Assembly: GCA_029432775.1 (NCBI GenBank)
Contig: JAROAZ010000011.1
Span: forward strand, 62,001-126,000
From: Pontiellaceae bacterium B12227
GTDB taxonomy: Bacteria; Verrucomicrobiota; Kiritimatiellia; Kiritimatiellales; Pontiellaceae
Direction of reading: 5' to 3'
DNA: 64,000 bases
The position numbers were made by a program, and so were the translations under genes. Shown here piece by piece: positions 56,201-62,150 of the stretch. How positions within the stretch are numbered: position 1 is the first letter of the stretch; every line of letters begins with the position of its first letter. Under the pieces are notes generated by a model. The model made no database searches, was not told the DNA's origin, and saw only the letters and a list, made by a program, of their open reading frames with translations.

Positions 56201-56826
56201 GGGCGGATCATGTAACCTATCGAACGAATAGTGTCTGGCCGGCCTTAAGCGGCAGCGGATTCAGCTTAGAACGAAGTCCGCTGAATGCATACGGGAATGA
56301 TCCGGCCCATTGGCGGGAGTCGCCGGGGCGCTGTTCTCCGGGCTTTATTACAGAATATACCGAGCCGTTTGTCTCTTCTATCAGCCAGTCATCTGCGGGA
56401 TGGCCGCAAATTGGTTTTCCGGCCCTATATGGACAGGCCTACGAGATAGAATACACCGAATCTTTAGTGGCACCGGACTGGCAAACGCTGTTCACCATCT
56501 CTTTTGCCACCAGCAACTGGATTGATTATGTCGATTCGGAGGGGGCCGGACACCGGTTTTACCGGATTGTTTTATCCGGGTTCCCTGCTGAATATTCCGA
56601 CTCGTTTGAAACGGTTCTTTACAGTTCGACCGGCGAGGATCCGGAACTTGTTTTTCCTGCGCTCTATGCCCAAGCCTATGAGGTTCAGTATGCGGATTCC
56701 CTGGTGGAACCAGACTGGAAAGTCCTGACTGAAATTCCCTTCGCTTCCAGTGATCCGATTGTCGTGAGCGATCCGGATGATCTGACCAGTAATCGTTTCT
56801 ATCGGATTATCTGGGAAAAGCAGTAG
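50266..56826 (+). CDS. Giant secreted CotH / lamin-tail / discoidin-domain protein
   Basis: 2186 residues with an extended signal peptide (to about residue 35, LQAFAAT). Modules in order: beta-sandwich (50-205); three F5/8C-discoidin-like domains (about 311-451, 459-602, 619-752); an Ig-like domain (757-843); a lamin-tail domain (846-960); a chitobiase-C-terminal-like domain (1005-1070); a CotH-type domain (about 1098-1455, LRGGNHDWSRSF, GRFVHVYLNGEYWGQYN); a second chitobiase-like domain (1466-1545, YYTLDGTDP); three more lamin-tail domains (from about 1550, 1724 and 1858); and two copies of a ~75-residue module ending FYRI (to 2186). CotH-family proteins include protein kinases, but activity here is unproven. 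An outer-surface or adhesion role on glycans is plausible. Confidence 0.85.
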   Translation: MSGTIHFKLKALLSGCARLVAGGLCLAGSLQAFAATPQTNRLVDISKVWKYDVSNADLGTAWRQPGYSDAVWPSGGGLLYVESSALPEPKTTALPLSKPMPLTTYFRTAFDYSISNGYSAELVVNTVVDDGIVLYLNGNEVLRDNMPVGTVSFNSIATNVGNAEYRGPFYFKGDDLLDGVNVLAAEVHQSGGGSSDIVMGLTMDVILSENNEPEIEFTDPAWGTVVSNFTRLTVKFDEAVSGVDAADLLVNGVAASGLTVISSSEYLFLFAEPGAGRVNVTWAAGHGIADLGSTPLAFGGKGFGFILGTPSEFPELKFNRTWQSSDFSTVTTSGNSVDGSFVTFSLTQDLPGSYWVGELGRPHELNQIQIVNRFSPDDAELGGLSLSVLNMDDQVIYETVLSNPGSGGIMQIDLPEGTTGRSVRIGLSGSELNGAGNHRVGLAEVRLFGEPRAPYMPEPFFGEDVQVLFTVEQSTEWNDGEYPAENAVDGSASTFSHTDSTSADNYWIIDLKEEQAIDSVDLVNRSGSSDTRMEGYTLRILDADSTSVASTRTTNPGDGGVFTFTPPAGTVGRYIKVGLENGDVNGKGDTVIQLAEVRVWSDGVDVMDDSGSYPSATENLATDQRSYMLRLHDSLAPAGNVNDGIMSTEAVTTSQTVDGYWEVDLGETYALYGVRAVCAADVGDRLTNTTCRLFDENHDSVLEKPVSGQAPAFDIDLDGPVYARYVRVGIEDKARTDGNPGAYIGFKEIEVFGRPADEVGIQSFSASDTSVAASQNITLSWLLEEVKRAEIFPAIGSVGSQTDTNGVGSLVQSMTASTEFILVATNNAGLFTQAVGVEVNGAALPVVISEVVADNKYSLEDGYGDAPDWIELRNTGNSTVDLTGYGLSDNPANPMKWVFPVTNIAPHETMIIFASGDDGIDPAGNLHADFSLGKNGETVQLTATDGTTVLDSITYPELDEDLAYGRSLNGAWTLMEPTPHAVNTGKTYEGWLDTLNWSHARGLYETNFTLTVSSEDPQAAILYSLDGSEPSVPYTNSLAISGTSIVRVQAVWPGFKPARIQTKSFIFVDEVIAGLDADITQDPAYGPRVKPGLLALPTMSLVVSAAGEAIDAIEYDEQACSLEILWPDGQNPIQEDCGISRFGGAYSYFEKKAFSLAFRQKYGNGKLSAPLFNGFDRGTLARTSFDRLHLRGGNHDWSRSFGMSDRFIQDSYLDMGSLNPHGRFVHVYLNGEYWGQYNCKEVLNEAFLADYLGGSEEDYVSVKGNQNQGGWVIGVGDPPDVDPWELVRNLRDNFEAVSPYLDVSHFIDFMLLWGFGGAENEFRACGPKTAGSGFKFWINDPDGFIRTRYGVTRISNTTGPGYIWSGLLGENHPDFKMLLADRIYKNFFNNGAMTGPRCISRLEGRMDETRDSFLAECARWNRSYTSWENSASDANENYFPVWSGQLVAEWRNVGFFPSIDPPTFSQYGGAVLEGFQPSLTSSDGTIYYTLDGTDPRLPGGSVNPGALVWTAGAVTISEDLTITTRVRTSGGEWSALAEPRFLLGSRQLPVAGEMLITEINYNPDGPDDYEFIEIWNTGTNLLDLSGVSLSNAVRYIFPEYSTLNPGAYVVVAEDAAAFSNRYQAAASAWYWEGVALAGEWVGGLSDSGETIVLVAADGSPISSVSYRVGGEWPDEADGGGSSLELSNPALVPSEASEQSAYLADGRNWKASSLYHGSPGRFDSGGIDVVINEVLSHTDATVDWIEFHNAGTGAADLSNLAITDTLDLPARYLIPGGTSIDGQGYLTVSAADLGFGFSELGSDAYLLELAGTNIIRIIDGVSFPAVEREEPFGRYQRSDGQIDFTELTASTPGGANALPRVGPVVISEIMFLPAPEFAEFIEIMNISDAAVPLFDAAISSNVWNFSGVGAFAFPEGVVLEPNETAILCATNPAAFRMQYGTDASVQVFGPWSGGLDNDGEKLQLLSPGDPEPDGTIPLYRADHVTYRTNSVWPALSGSGFSLERSPLNAYGNDPAHWRESPGRCSPGFITEYTEPFVSSISQSSAGWPQIGFPALYGQAYEIEYTESLVAPDWQTLFTISFATSNWIDYVDSEGAGHRFYRIVLSGFPAEYSDSFETVLYSSTGEDPELVFPALYAQAYEVQYADSLVEPDWKVLTEIPFASSDPIVVSDPDDLTSNRFYRIIWEKQ

Positions 56827-56907
56827 CAAGGTTTGCTCGGCGCTTTGCCCCGATGGAACTGCGCAGGTAAAGCTTCGTCGTATCCTCGGAGTGTAACGGA
56901 GAGGAAC

Positions 56908-57855
56908 TTATTCCTGAGAGCCAACCGTAAGTACACGGTGAATTTCCGCGTCGATCGCCTTGGCCTTTTCTTCGGCTTCCGGAAGAGGGAGTGTTTTCTT
57001 TTTCATGACGTTGCGGTTGCCGTGGCCGATGTCGTTGAGCAGGGCGCGGTCGTAGGTCATGCGCTGCCGGTTGACGAGTTTGATGAGGGTATTCCAATGC
57101 GCATCGTTGGTGTGAGGGCTGATTCCGGTTTCCAGCAGATTGGAGCCGGTCTCTTTTTCCAGGGATTGGAGAAAGGCCTCGGCCATCAGTTCGTGGCCAT
57201 AGTGGTTGGGATGCACGGGTTCGCGCGGATAGCATTTTTCCATGAATTTCTCGATGGCGGGGCGAATCGTAAAGGCGCGAACGCCGTTTTCCCCATCGAG
57301 CGACAAAATCCAATCGCCATATTTAGCCAGCACTTCGTTGTAGTCGGTGGCCGGTCGCTTAAAACCAAAATTTTCTCCTTCGCCCGGTGGCGCCTTGGGC
57401 TTGACCCGTCCGGCGAAAGGCGGAGGAGTGAGCAGAATCACGCTGGCGCCGATGGCCTGGGCATCGGCGACCAGTTTGTTAATTCCGGACTGATACGCTT
57501 TAAAGCGTTCTGAGGAAAACGGGTGATAGATAGCGCAGTTCATACCATAGCAGGCAATAACCACATCGGGTTTGGTGCGTTCCAGCACGCGGTCGAGCCG
57601 GTTGAGCAGATAGGGGCGCGGGAAGGGATGATCCGGTTCGGAGAGGCCGGAAAGGGTTTCGCTGCTCAGGCCGAGGTTGATGATTTCCGGGCAGTCAGCT
57701 TCATTCAGCAGCATCCACGTTTCAATATAGTCCGTGTAGCGACCTGACTGTGTGATGCTGTCGCCGAGGAACAGCCAGCGCTCTTTGGCTTGCGAGACGG
57801 TGCAACCAATAGAAAAGAGTAGTGAGAGCAGCAATGCATACGTTTTTTTCATCAT
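56908..57855 (-). CDS. SGNH/GDSL-family hydrolase, exported
   Basis: A 315-residue SGNH-fold esterase/lipase-like protein with an N-terminal hydrophobic signal (to about residue 23, or a weak lipobox IGC at Cys18). SGNH blocks: GDSIT near residue 32 (Ser nucleophile), a Gly in INLGLSSET near 61, GMN near 105 (Asn) and HPNHYGHEL near 236 (Asp/His block; the preceding acidic residue is not clear). Such enzymes often deacetylate polysaccharides. It is convergent with the CotH protein gene and divergent from the GH95 gene. The substrate is unknown; acetyl groups on the same glycan are likely, in keeping with the CE7 esterase at 7967. Confidence 0.88.
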   Translation of the reverse strand: MMKKTYALLLSLLFSIGCTVSQAKERWLFLGDSITQSGRYTDYIETWMLLNEADCPEIINLGLSSETLSGLSEPDHPFPRPYLLNRLDRVLERTKPDVVIACYGMNCAIYHPFSSERFKAYQSGINKLVADAQAIGASVILLTPPPFAGRVKPKAPPGEGENFGFKRPATDYNEVLAKYGDWILSLDGENGVRAFTIRPAIEKFMEKCYPREPVHPNHYGHELMAEAFLQSLEKETGSNLLETGISPHTNDAHWNTLIKLVNRQRMTYDRALLNDIGHGNRNVMKKKTLPLPEAEEKAKAIDAEIHRVLTVGSQE

Positions 57856-57952
57856 TAGATCAGAGTAGTTGCTTCTTTCGGGCGGCGCAACGGTAACGTT
57901 TCCTGATTTGTTCGTTATCCCCTATATACGGGATATGCACCAAGAGGGCATT

Positions 57953-57961
57953 TGCTACCTT
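57953..57961 (+). promoter_or_regulatory. Extended -10 promoter candidate of the GH95 operon
   Basis: TG-C-TACCTT lies 32 bp before the GH95 start codon; the hexamer TACCTT equals the -10 of operator sites B and F. No operator half-sites are seen upstream. Confidence 0.4.
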
Positions 57962-57993
57962 ATTGGCTGATACATTACCCAATTGGACATTGC

Positions 57994-60273
57994 ATGAAGA
58001 ACAGACTGATTTTAAAGACGCCCGCCTCCTGGTGGGGTGCAAAATGGCGCGAGGCGCTCCCGAGCGGAAACGGAACCACCGGCGCGGCCGTATATGGAGC
58101 CGTGCACGACGAAACCGTATTGCTGACCCACGAGGACTTGTGGGGCTTTGTGAAGACCCAGGAGCTGCCCGATGTGAGCGGCGAACTTTCCAGGGTTCGG
58201 AAACTCCTGCACGAGGGCAAAGCCGAGGTTGCCGATAAGGTGATTGCCGACAAGCTTACGGAGCTGGGCTATGAGCCGAACATCGGTGCCCCGATTCCGC
58301 TGGGCGATCTGAAGATTAAAATGCCGGTAAGTCAGGGCTTTAAGCAATATCGCCGGACGCTTGATATGGAAACCGGCGAGGTTTCTGTTTCCTGGAAAGA
58401 CGATGGGGTCGCCTTTGAGCGTAACCTGTTTGTTTCCCGCCCCGCCGACCTGGTCGTTATGCAGATCAGCAGCGAACGGGCTTTGGAAGTTGATATTGCG
58501 CTGGATCTGCACGAGCGCTCCGATGCCCGCTGGTGCGCCAATGGCGAGGTTGCACTGCCGGAAAACTTCCAATCTCTGGAAGAGGGCGAATTCCTGTGTT
58601 ATGCCGCACAAAACGATGACGGAACCGATTTCGGGGCCGTGGCCCGGGTGGTGAAAACCGAAAACAGCGCCATCGTGGTGGTGAAACTCTTTGTAAAGGA
58701 AGACCGGTCGTCGGCCTGGGCCCGACTGAAGACCGAGCTGGCTGCAATCTCTATGGACTACGACGTCCTGCTGGAGCCGCACGCCGCCGAGCACCGGGAG
58801 CTTTTTAACCGCGTTGCTCTCGATCTCAACGCGACAGAAGAAGCGCATGCGCTTTCCAACGAGGAGCTGCTGCTCGAAGCCTATCAGGGAGAGGCCCCAT
58901 TGGCGCTGGTTGAAAAAATGTGGTCCTACGGCCGCTACCTGCTGATTTCCTCTTCCCGCGAGGGTGGGCATCCGTGCCATCTGCTGGGTTTGTGGTGCGG
59001 CGAATATGTCGGATTCTGGGCCTTCAACATGGCCAACGAAAATCTGCAGATGATCTATTGGCAGGCGCTCTCCGGAGCCATGCCCGAAACGCTCGTCCCG
59101 ATGTTCGACTACTATGATCGGATGATGGACGACTTCCGCGAAAACGCTCAGAAGCTCTATGGGTGCCGCGGCATCTGCATTCCCGCGGTGAGCACGCCGC
59201 CATCCGGTTTACTGAAAACCGTTTATCCGCACATCATCCACTGGACCGGGGCCGCGGCCTGGATCGGTCAGCACTACTACGACTACTATCTGCACACCGG
59301 CGATGAAACCTTCCTGAAAGAGCGCGTGCTTCCGTTCCTGCGTGAAACGGCGCTGTTCTACGAGGATTTCTTTAGCATCGGCGATGATGGCTTCTTTGTC
59401 AGCGCGCCGTCCAACTCCCCCGAAAATAATCCGGCTGAATATTGGGATGGAACCGGCATGGGCGAAGCCGCCATGGAAACCACCATCAATGCCACGATGG
59501 ACTTCGCGCTGGCCAAAGAGGTGCTCACGCATCTCATCGAAGGCTCGCAAGTGCTTGGCGAAACCGAGGGCGTTGAAAAGTGGCAGGGCATGCTGGAAAA
59601 GATTCCGGCGTATCAGATCAACGACGACGGTGCAGTTCGGGAATGGATGCATCCGTTCTTCTCGGACAACTATCACCATCGCCACCAGTCGCACATCTAT
59701 CCGGTCTTTCCGGGAACTGAAGTGACGCGCGAAAACGATGCTGAGCTGTATAAAGCGTTTGAAGTGGCGCTTCGCAAGCGCCTCGCCGTCGGAATCGGTG
59801 AACAGACCGGCTGGTCGCTGGCGCATATGTCGAACATTTATGCACGGATGAACGACGGCGACCGTGCGCTGGAGTGCCTGGATCTGCTGGCGCGCTCCTG
59901 CGTTAAAAATAATTTTTACACCGTGCACAACGACTGGCGCGGCATGGGGATCGGTCTCGAAATGGAATGGGCTCCGTTCCAGATTGATGCCAACATGGGC
60001 TGGTCGGCCGCCGTGCAGGAAATGCTGCTGTTTTCCGTTCCGGGTAAACTGAACGCACTTCCGGCACTTCCCACGGTCTGGAAAAAAGGCGCGGTGAAAG
60101 GACTGGTTGCCCGCGGCGGCATTCAGGTTTCCATGGATTGGAACGAAAATGAAATTTGTATAGACCTCTTTTCTGCGACCGGTCAGGTTGTTGAACTGTC
60201 GGTCATGGGGAACAGGGTGGACACGTTGACTTTGTCTGCTAACACGCATCACGAATCACGGATCACGAGGTAA
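57994..60273 (+). CDS. GH95 alpha-L-fucosidase
   Basis: A 759-residue enzyme of GH95, which hydrolyses alpha-1,2-fucosidic (in some members alpha-L-galactosidic) bonds with inversion. The N-terminal domain starts with WGAKWREALPSGNGTTGAAV; the (alpha/alpha) barrel shows the residues expected for catalysis: Asn348 and Asn350 in ANENLQM, Glu477 in SNSPENN, and Asp665 in FQIDANMG. A C-terminal beta-domain follows. There is no signal peptide, so it probably acts in the cytosol. The frame extends to 57952, but ATG 57994 gives the family N-terminus. The last codons (HHESRITR) are written by a 7-bp repeat tract. It is 3 bp from the symporter gene, indicating an operon. Confidence 0.93.
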   Translation: MKNRLILKTPASWWGAKWREALPSGNGTTGAAVYGAVHDETVLLTHEDLWGFVKTQELPDVSGELSRVRKLLHEGKAEVADKVIADKLTELGYEPNIGAPIPLGDLKIKMPVSQGFKQYRRTLDMETGEVSVSWKDDGVAFERNLFVSRPADLVVMQISSERALEVDIALDLHERSDARWCANGEVALPENFQSLEEGEFLCYAAQNDDGTDFGAVARVVKTENSAIVVVKLFVKEDRSSAWARLKTELAAISMDYDVLLEPHAAEHRELFNRVALDLNATEEAHALSNEELLLEAYQGEAPLALVEKMWSYGRYLLISSSREGGHPCHLLGLWCGEYVGFWAFNMANENLQMIYWQALSGAMPETLVPMFDYYDRMMDDFRENAQKLYGCRGICIPAVSTPPSGLLKTVYPHIIHWTGAAAWIGQHYYDYYLHTGDETFLKERVLPFLRETALFYEDFFSIGDDGFFVSAPSNSPENNPAEYWDGTGMGEAAMETTINATMDFALAKEVLTHLIEGSQVLGETEGVEKWQGMLEKIPAYQINDDGAVREWMHPFFSDNYHHRHQSHIYPVFPGTEVTRENDAELYKAFEVALRKRLAVGIGEQTGWSLAHMSNIYARMNDGDRALECLDLLARSCVKNNFYTVHNDWRGMGIGLEMEWAPFQIDANMGWSAAVQEMLLFSVPGKLNALPALPTVWKKGAVKGLVARGGIQVSMDWNENEICIDLFSATGQVVELSVMGNRVDTLTLSANTHHESRITR
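60248..60268. repeat. Heptamer tract inside the 3' end of the GH95 gene
   Basis: Three 7-bp units, ATCACGA, ATCACGG and ATCACGA, form the last codons of the GH95 gene, ending five bases before the stop codon's last base. It resembles the short-period tracts found between genes elsewhere in the window. Confidence 0.6.
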
Positions 60274-60276
60274 AAC

Positions 60277-62142
60277 ATGCATTGGGTAGATTGGTTAATT
60301 GTCGCGTCTTTTTTGGGGCTGAATATCGGGATCGGGGTTTTCTTCAGCCGCAAGGGAGGAAAAGACATGGACTCCTTCTTTGTTTCGGGAAGAAACATGA
60401 AGTGGTACATCGCGGGCGCCTCGATGATTGCCACGAGTTTTGCCTCGGACACCCCGCTGTGGGTGGGTTCACTCGTGCGGCAATATGGAATCCATGCCGC
60501 CTGGCAGTATTGGTCGCCGTTGATCGGCTGTGCGCTCGGGGTGGCCTTGTTCAGCCGCGTATGGCGTCGAACCAAAGTGGTGACCGATGTTGAAATGCTG
60601 GAGCTACGTTATACCGGCAAAGGTGCGGAAACCTTGCGCGGGCTCACCGCGGCGGTAGGCGCCCTGTTGATCTGCCCGATGATTATCGGCTGGGTCTGCA
60701 AGGCCATGGTCACCATTGCTCAGGAGGCGCTCGGTGTCAGCGGGCAGACCTTCGCGATTATGGGCGCGGATATCCCGGCTGAAGTAGCGGTCACGATCAT
60801 CGTTATGACCTGTGCCGTGATCGTATCGACAACCGGCGGCCTGATGGGAGCGGCCTATTCGGATTTCATTCAGTTCATCATCGCGACGCTCGGCGCATTC
60901 ATGCTGTCGTGGCTGGCCATCAAGGAGGTCGGCGGACTGGGTGCCATGGTGGAACAGCTCTCGAATCATTCAGAGTGGCTGGGACGCGATATGAATATTG
61001 CTCCGCAGATCTCCATGAAAGTGACGGCCGAGGGACAGCCGGGAGCAATGTCGATTTGGAATGCCATCGGGTTCTTCGGAATTCTGTGGTGGGGGAATGC
61101 GCTCTGCGGCGGTTATCAGGCCCAGCGTATTCTGGCCTGTAAAGATACGAAACATGCATCGAATGCGCTGCTGATGTTTACGCTGATCTATTTCGCGGTC
61201 ATCAGCTGGCCCTGGATTTCAGTGGCGCTGGCATCCATTCTGGTGTTCCCGGATATGGGCGAGGCGGGGCACGATGCGGCCTATCCGCGCATGTTGCTGC
61301 ATGTACTGCCGGTCGGATTGCGCGGGATCATGATGGGCACGATGATCGCGGCCTTCACTTCCACTGTTCAGACCATGTTTAACTGGGGCTCGAGTTATGT
61401 TGTCAACGATATCTGGCGTCGGTTCATTGTTCGCGAAGCCTCGGACAAACACTATGTCCGTGTATCGCGTATTCTGACGGTATGTATCGCCGTATCTGGC
61501 GGAGTTATCGCTTTTACGGCCGATTCCATTCAGGATTTGCTGGGCATCTTCTATGTGGTCGGGGTTGCCGGCGCGGTGGTTGGTGTACTGCGCTGGTTGT
61601 GGTGGCGCCTCACGGTTGCGGCGGAAATTTCCGCCTTTATCGTCAACTGGGTACTGGGGGTTGTGATGCTGTTCGGCCACAAATTCCTGGGATTGGAAAC
61701 GCCGTTGCTGGATCCGCTGATGGGCAAGCTGCTGCAGTTGCCCGAAGGGGTGAGTTTTACGACCGGGCATGATTTGCTGGGCGCGCGCATGCTGTTCGTG
61801 ATGGTGGTGGGCGCGTTGACGGCCGTACTGGTTTCGCTCTTTACCAAACCCGCGGAGCAGGAGCATCTGGAGGAATTTGTAAAGCGGACAAAAATTCACC
61901 GTCCCGGCTGGGGAGCGGTTATCAAGGGGATCGAGGGCTACAAGCCGGCGCAGACGGTGCCTCAGATTCTGATCGACTGGGTGTTGGTCATGGCGACGGT
62001 TTTATCGCTTCTGTTTACGCTGGCGAACGTGGTGCGAGACCGACTGCCGCAGGCCGGAGGCATGCTGGTGCTGTTTATCGCATTACTGGTCTATGTGCTA
62101 CACCGTACGAAGAATGAACTACACGACGAAGAAGCTGAATGA
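60277..62142 (+). CDS. Sodium:solute symporter (SSS family)
   Basis: A 621-residue polytopic membrane protein of the SSS family, about 13-15 helices. Family features: HWVDWLIVASFLGLNIGIG, MDSFFVSGRNMKWYIAG, ASMIATSFASDTPLW near residue 48 and AAFTSTVQTMFNWGSSYVVND near residue 360. It differs clearly from the symporter at 12102 and has an extended C-terminus, so the two may import different compounds. It follows the GH95 gene by 3 bp and overlaps or abuts the sulfatase gene, so it probably imports the fucosylated or desulfated product handled by these enzymes. The substrate is inferred from context. Confidence 0.92.
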   Translation: MHWVDWLIVASFLGLNIGIGVFFSRKGGKDMDSFFVSGRNMKWYIAGASMIATSFASDTPLWVGSLVRQYGIHAAWQYWSPLIGCALGVALFSRVWRRTKVVTDVEMLELRYTGKGAETLRGLTAAVGALLICPMIIGWVCKAMVTIAQEALGVSGQTFAIMGADIPAEVAVTIIVMTCAVIVSTTGGLMGAAYSDFIQFIIATLGAFMLSWLAIKEVGGLGAMVEQLSNHSEWLGRDMNIAPQISMKVTAEGQPGAMSIWNAIGFFGILWWGNALCGGYQAQRILACKDTKHASNALLMFTLIYFAVISWPWISVALASILVFPDMGEAGHDAAYPRMLLHVLPVGLRGIMMGTMIAAFTSTVQTMFNWGSSYVVNDIWRRFIVREASDKHYVRVSRILTVCIAVSGGVIAFTADSIQDLLGIFYVVGVAGAVVGVLRWLWWRLTVAAEISAFIVNWVLGVVMLFGHKFLGLETPLLDPLMGKLLQLPEGVSFTTGHDLLGARMLFVMVVGALTAVLVSLFTKPAEQEHLEEFVKRTKIHRPGWGAVIKGIEGYKPAQTVPQILIDWVLVMATVLSLLFTLANVVRDRLPQAGGMLVLFIALLVYVLHRTKNELHDEEAE

Positions 62143-62150
62143 TTAGGAAA

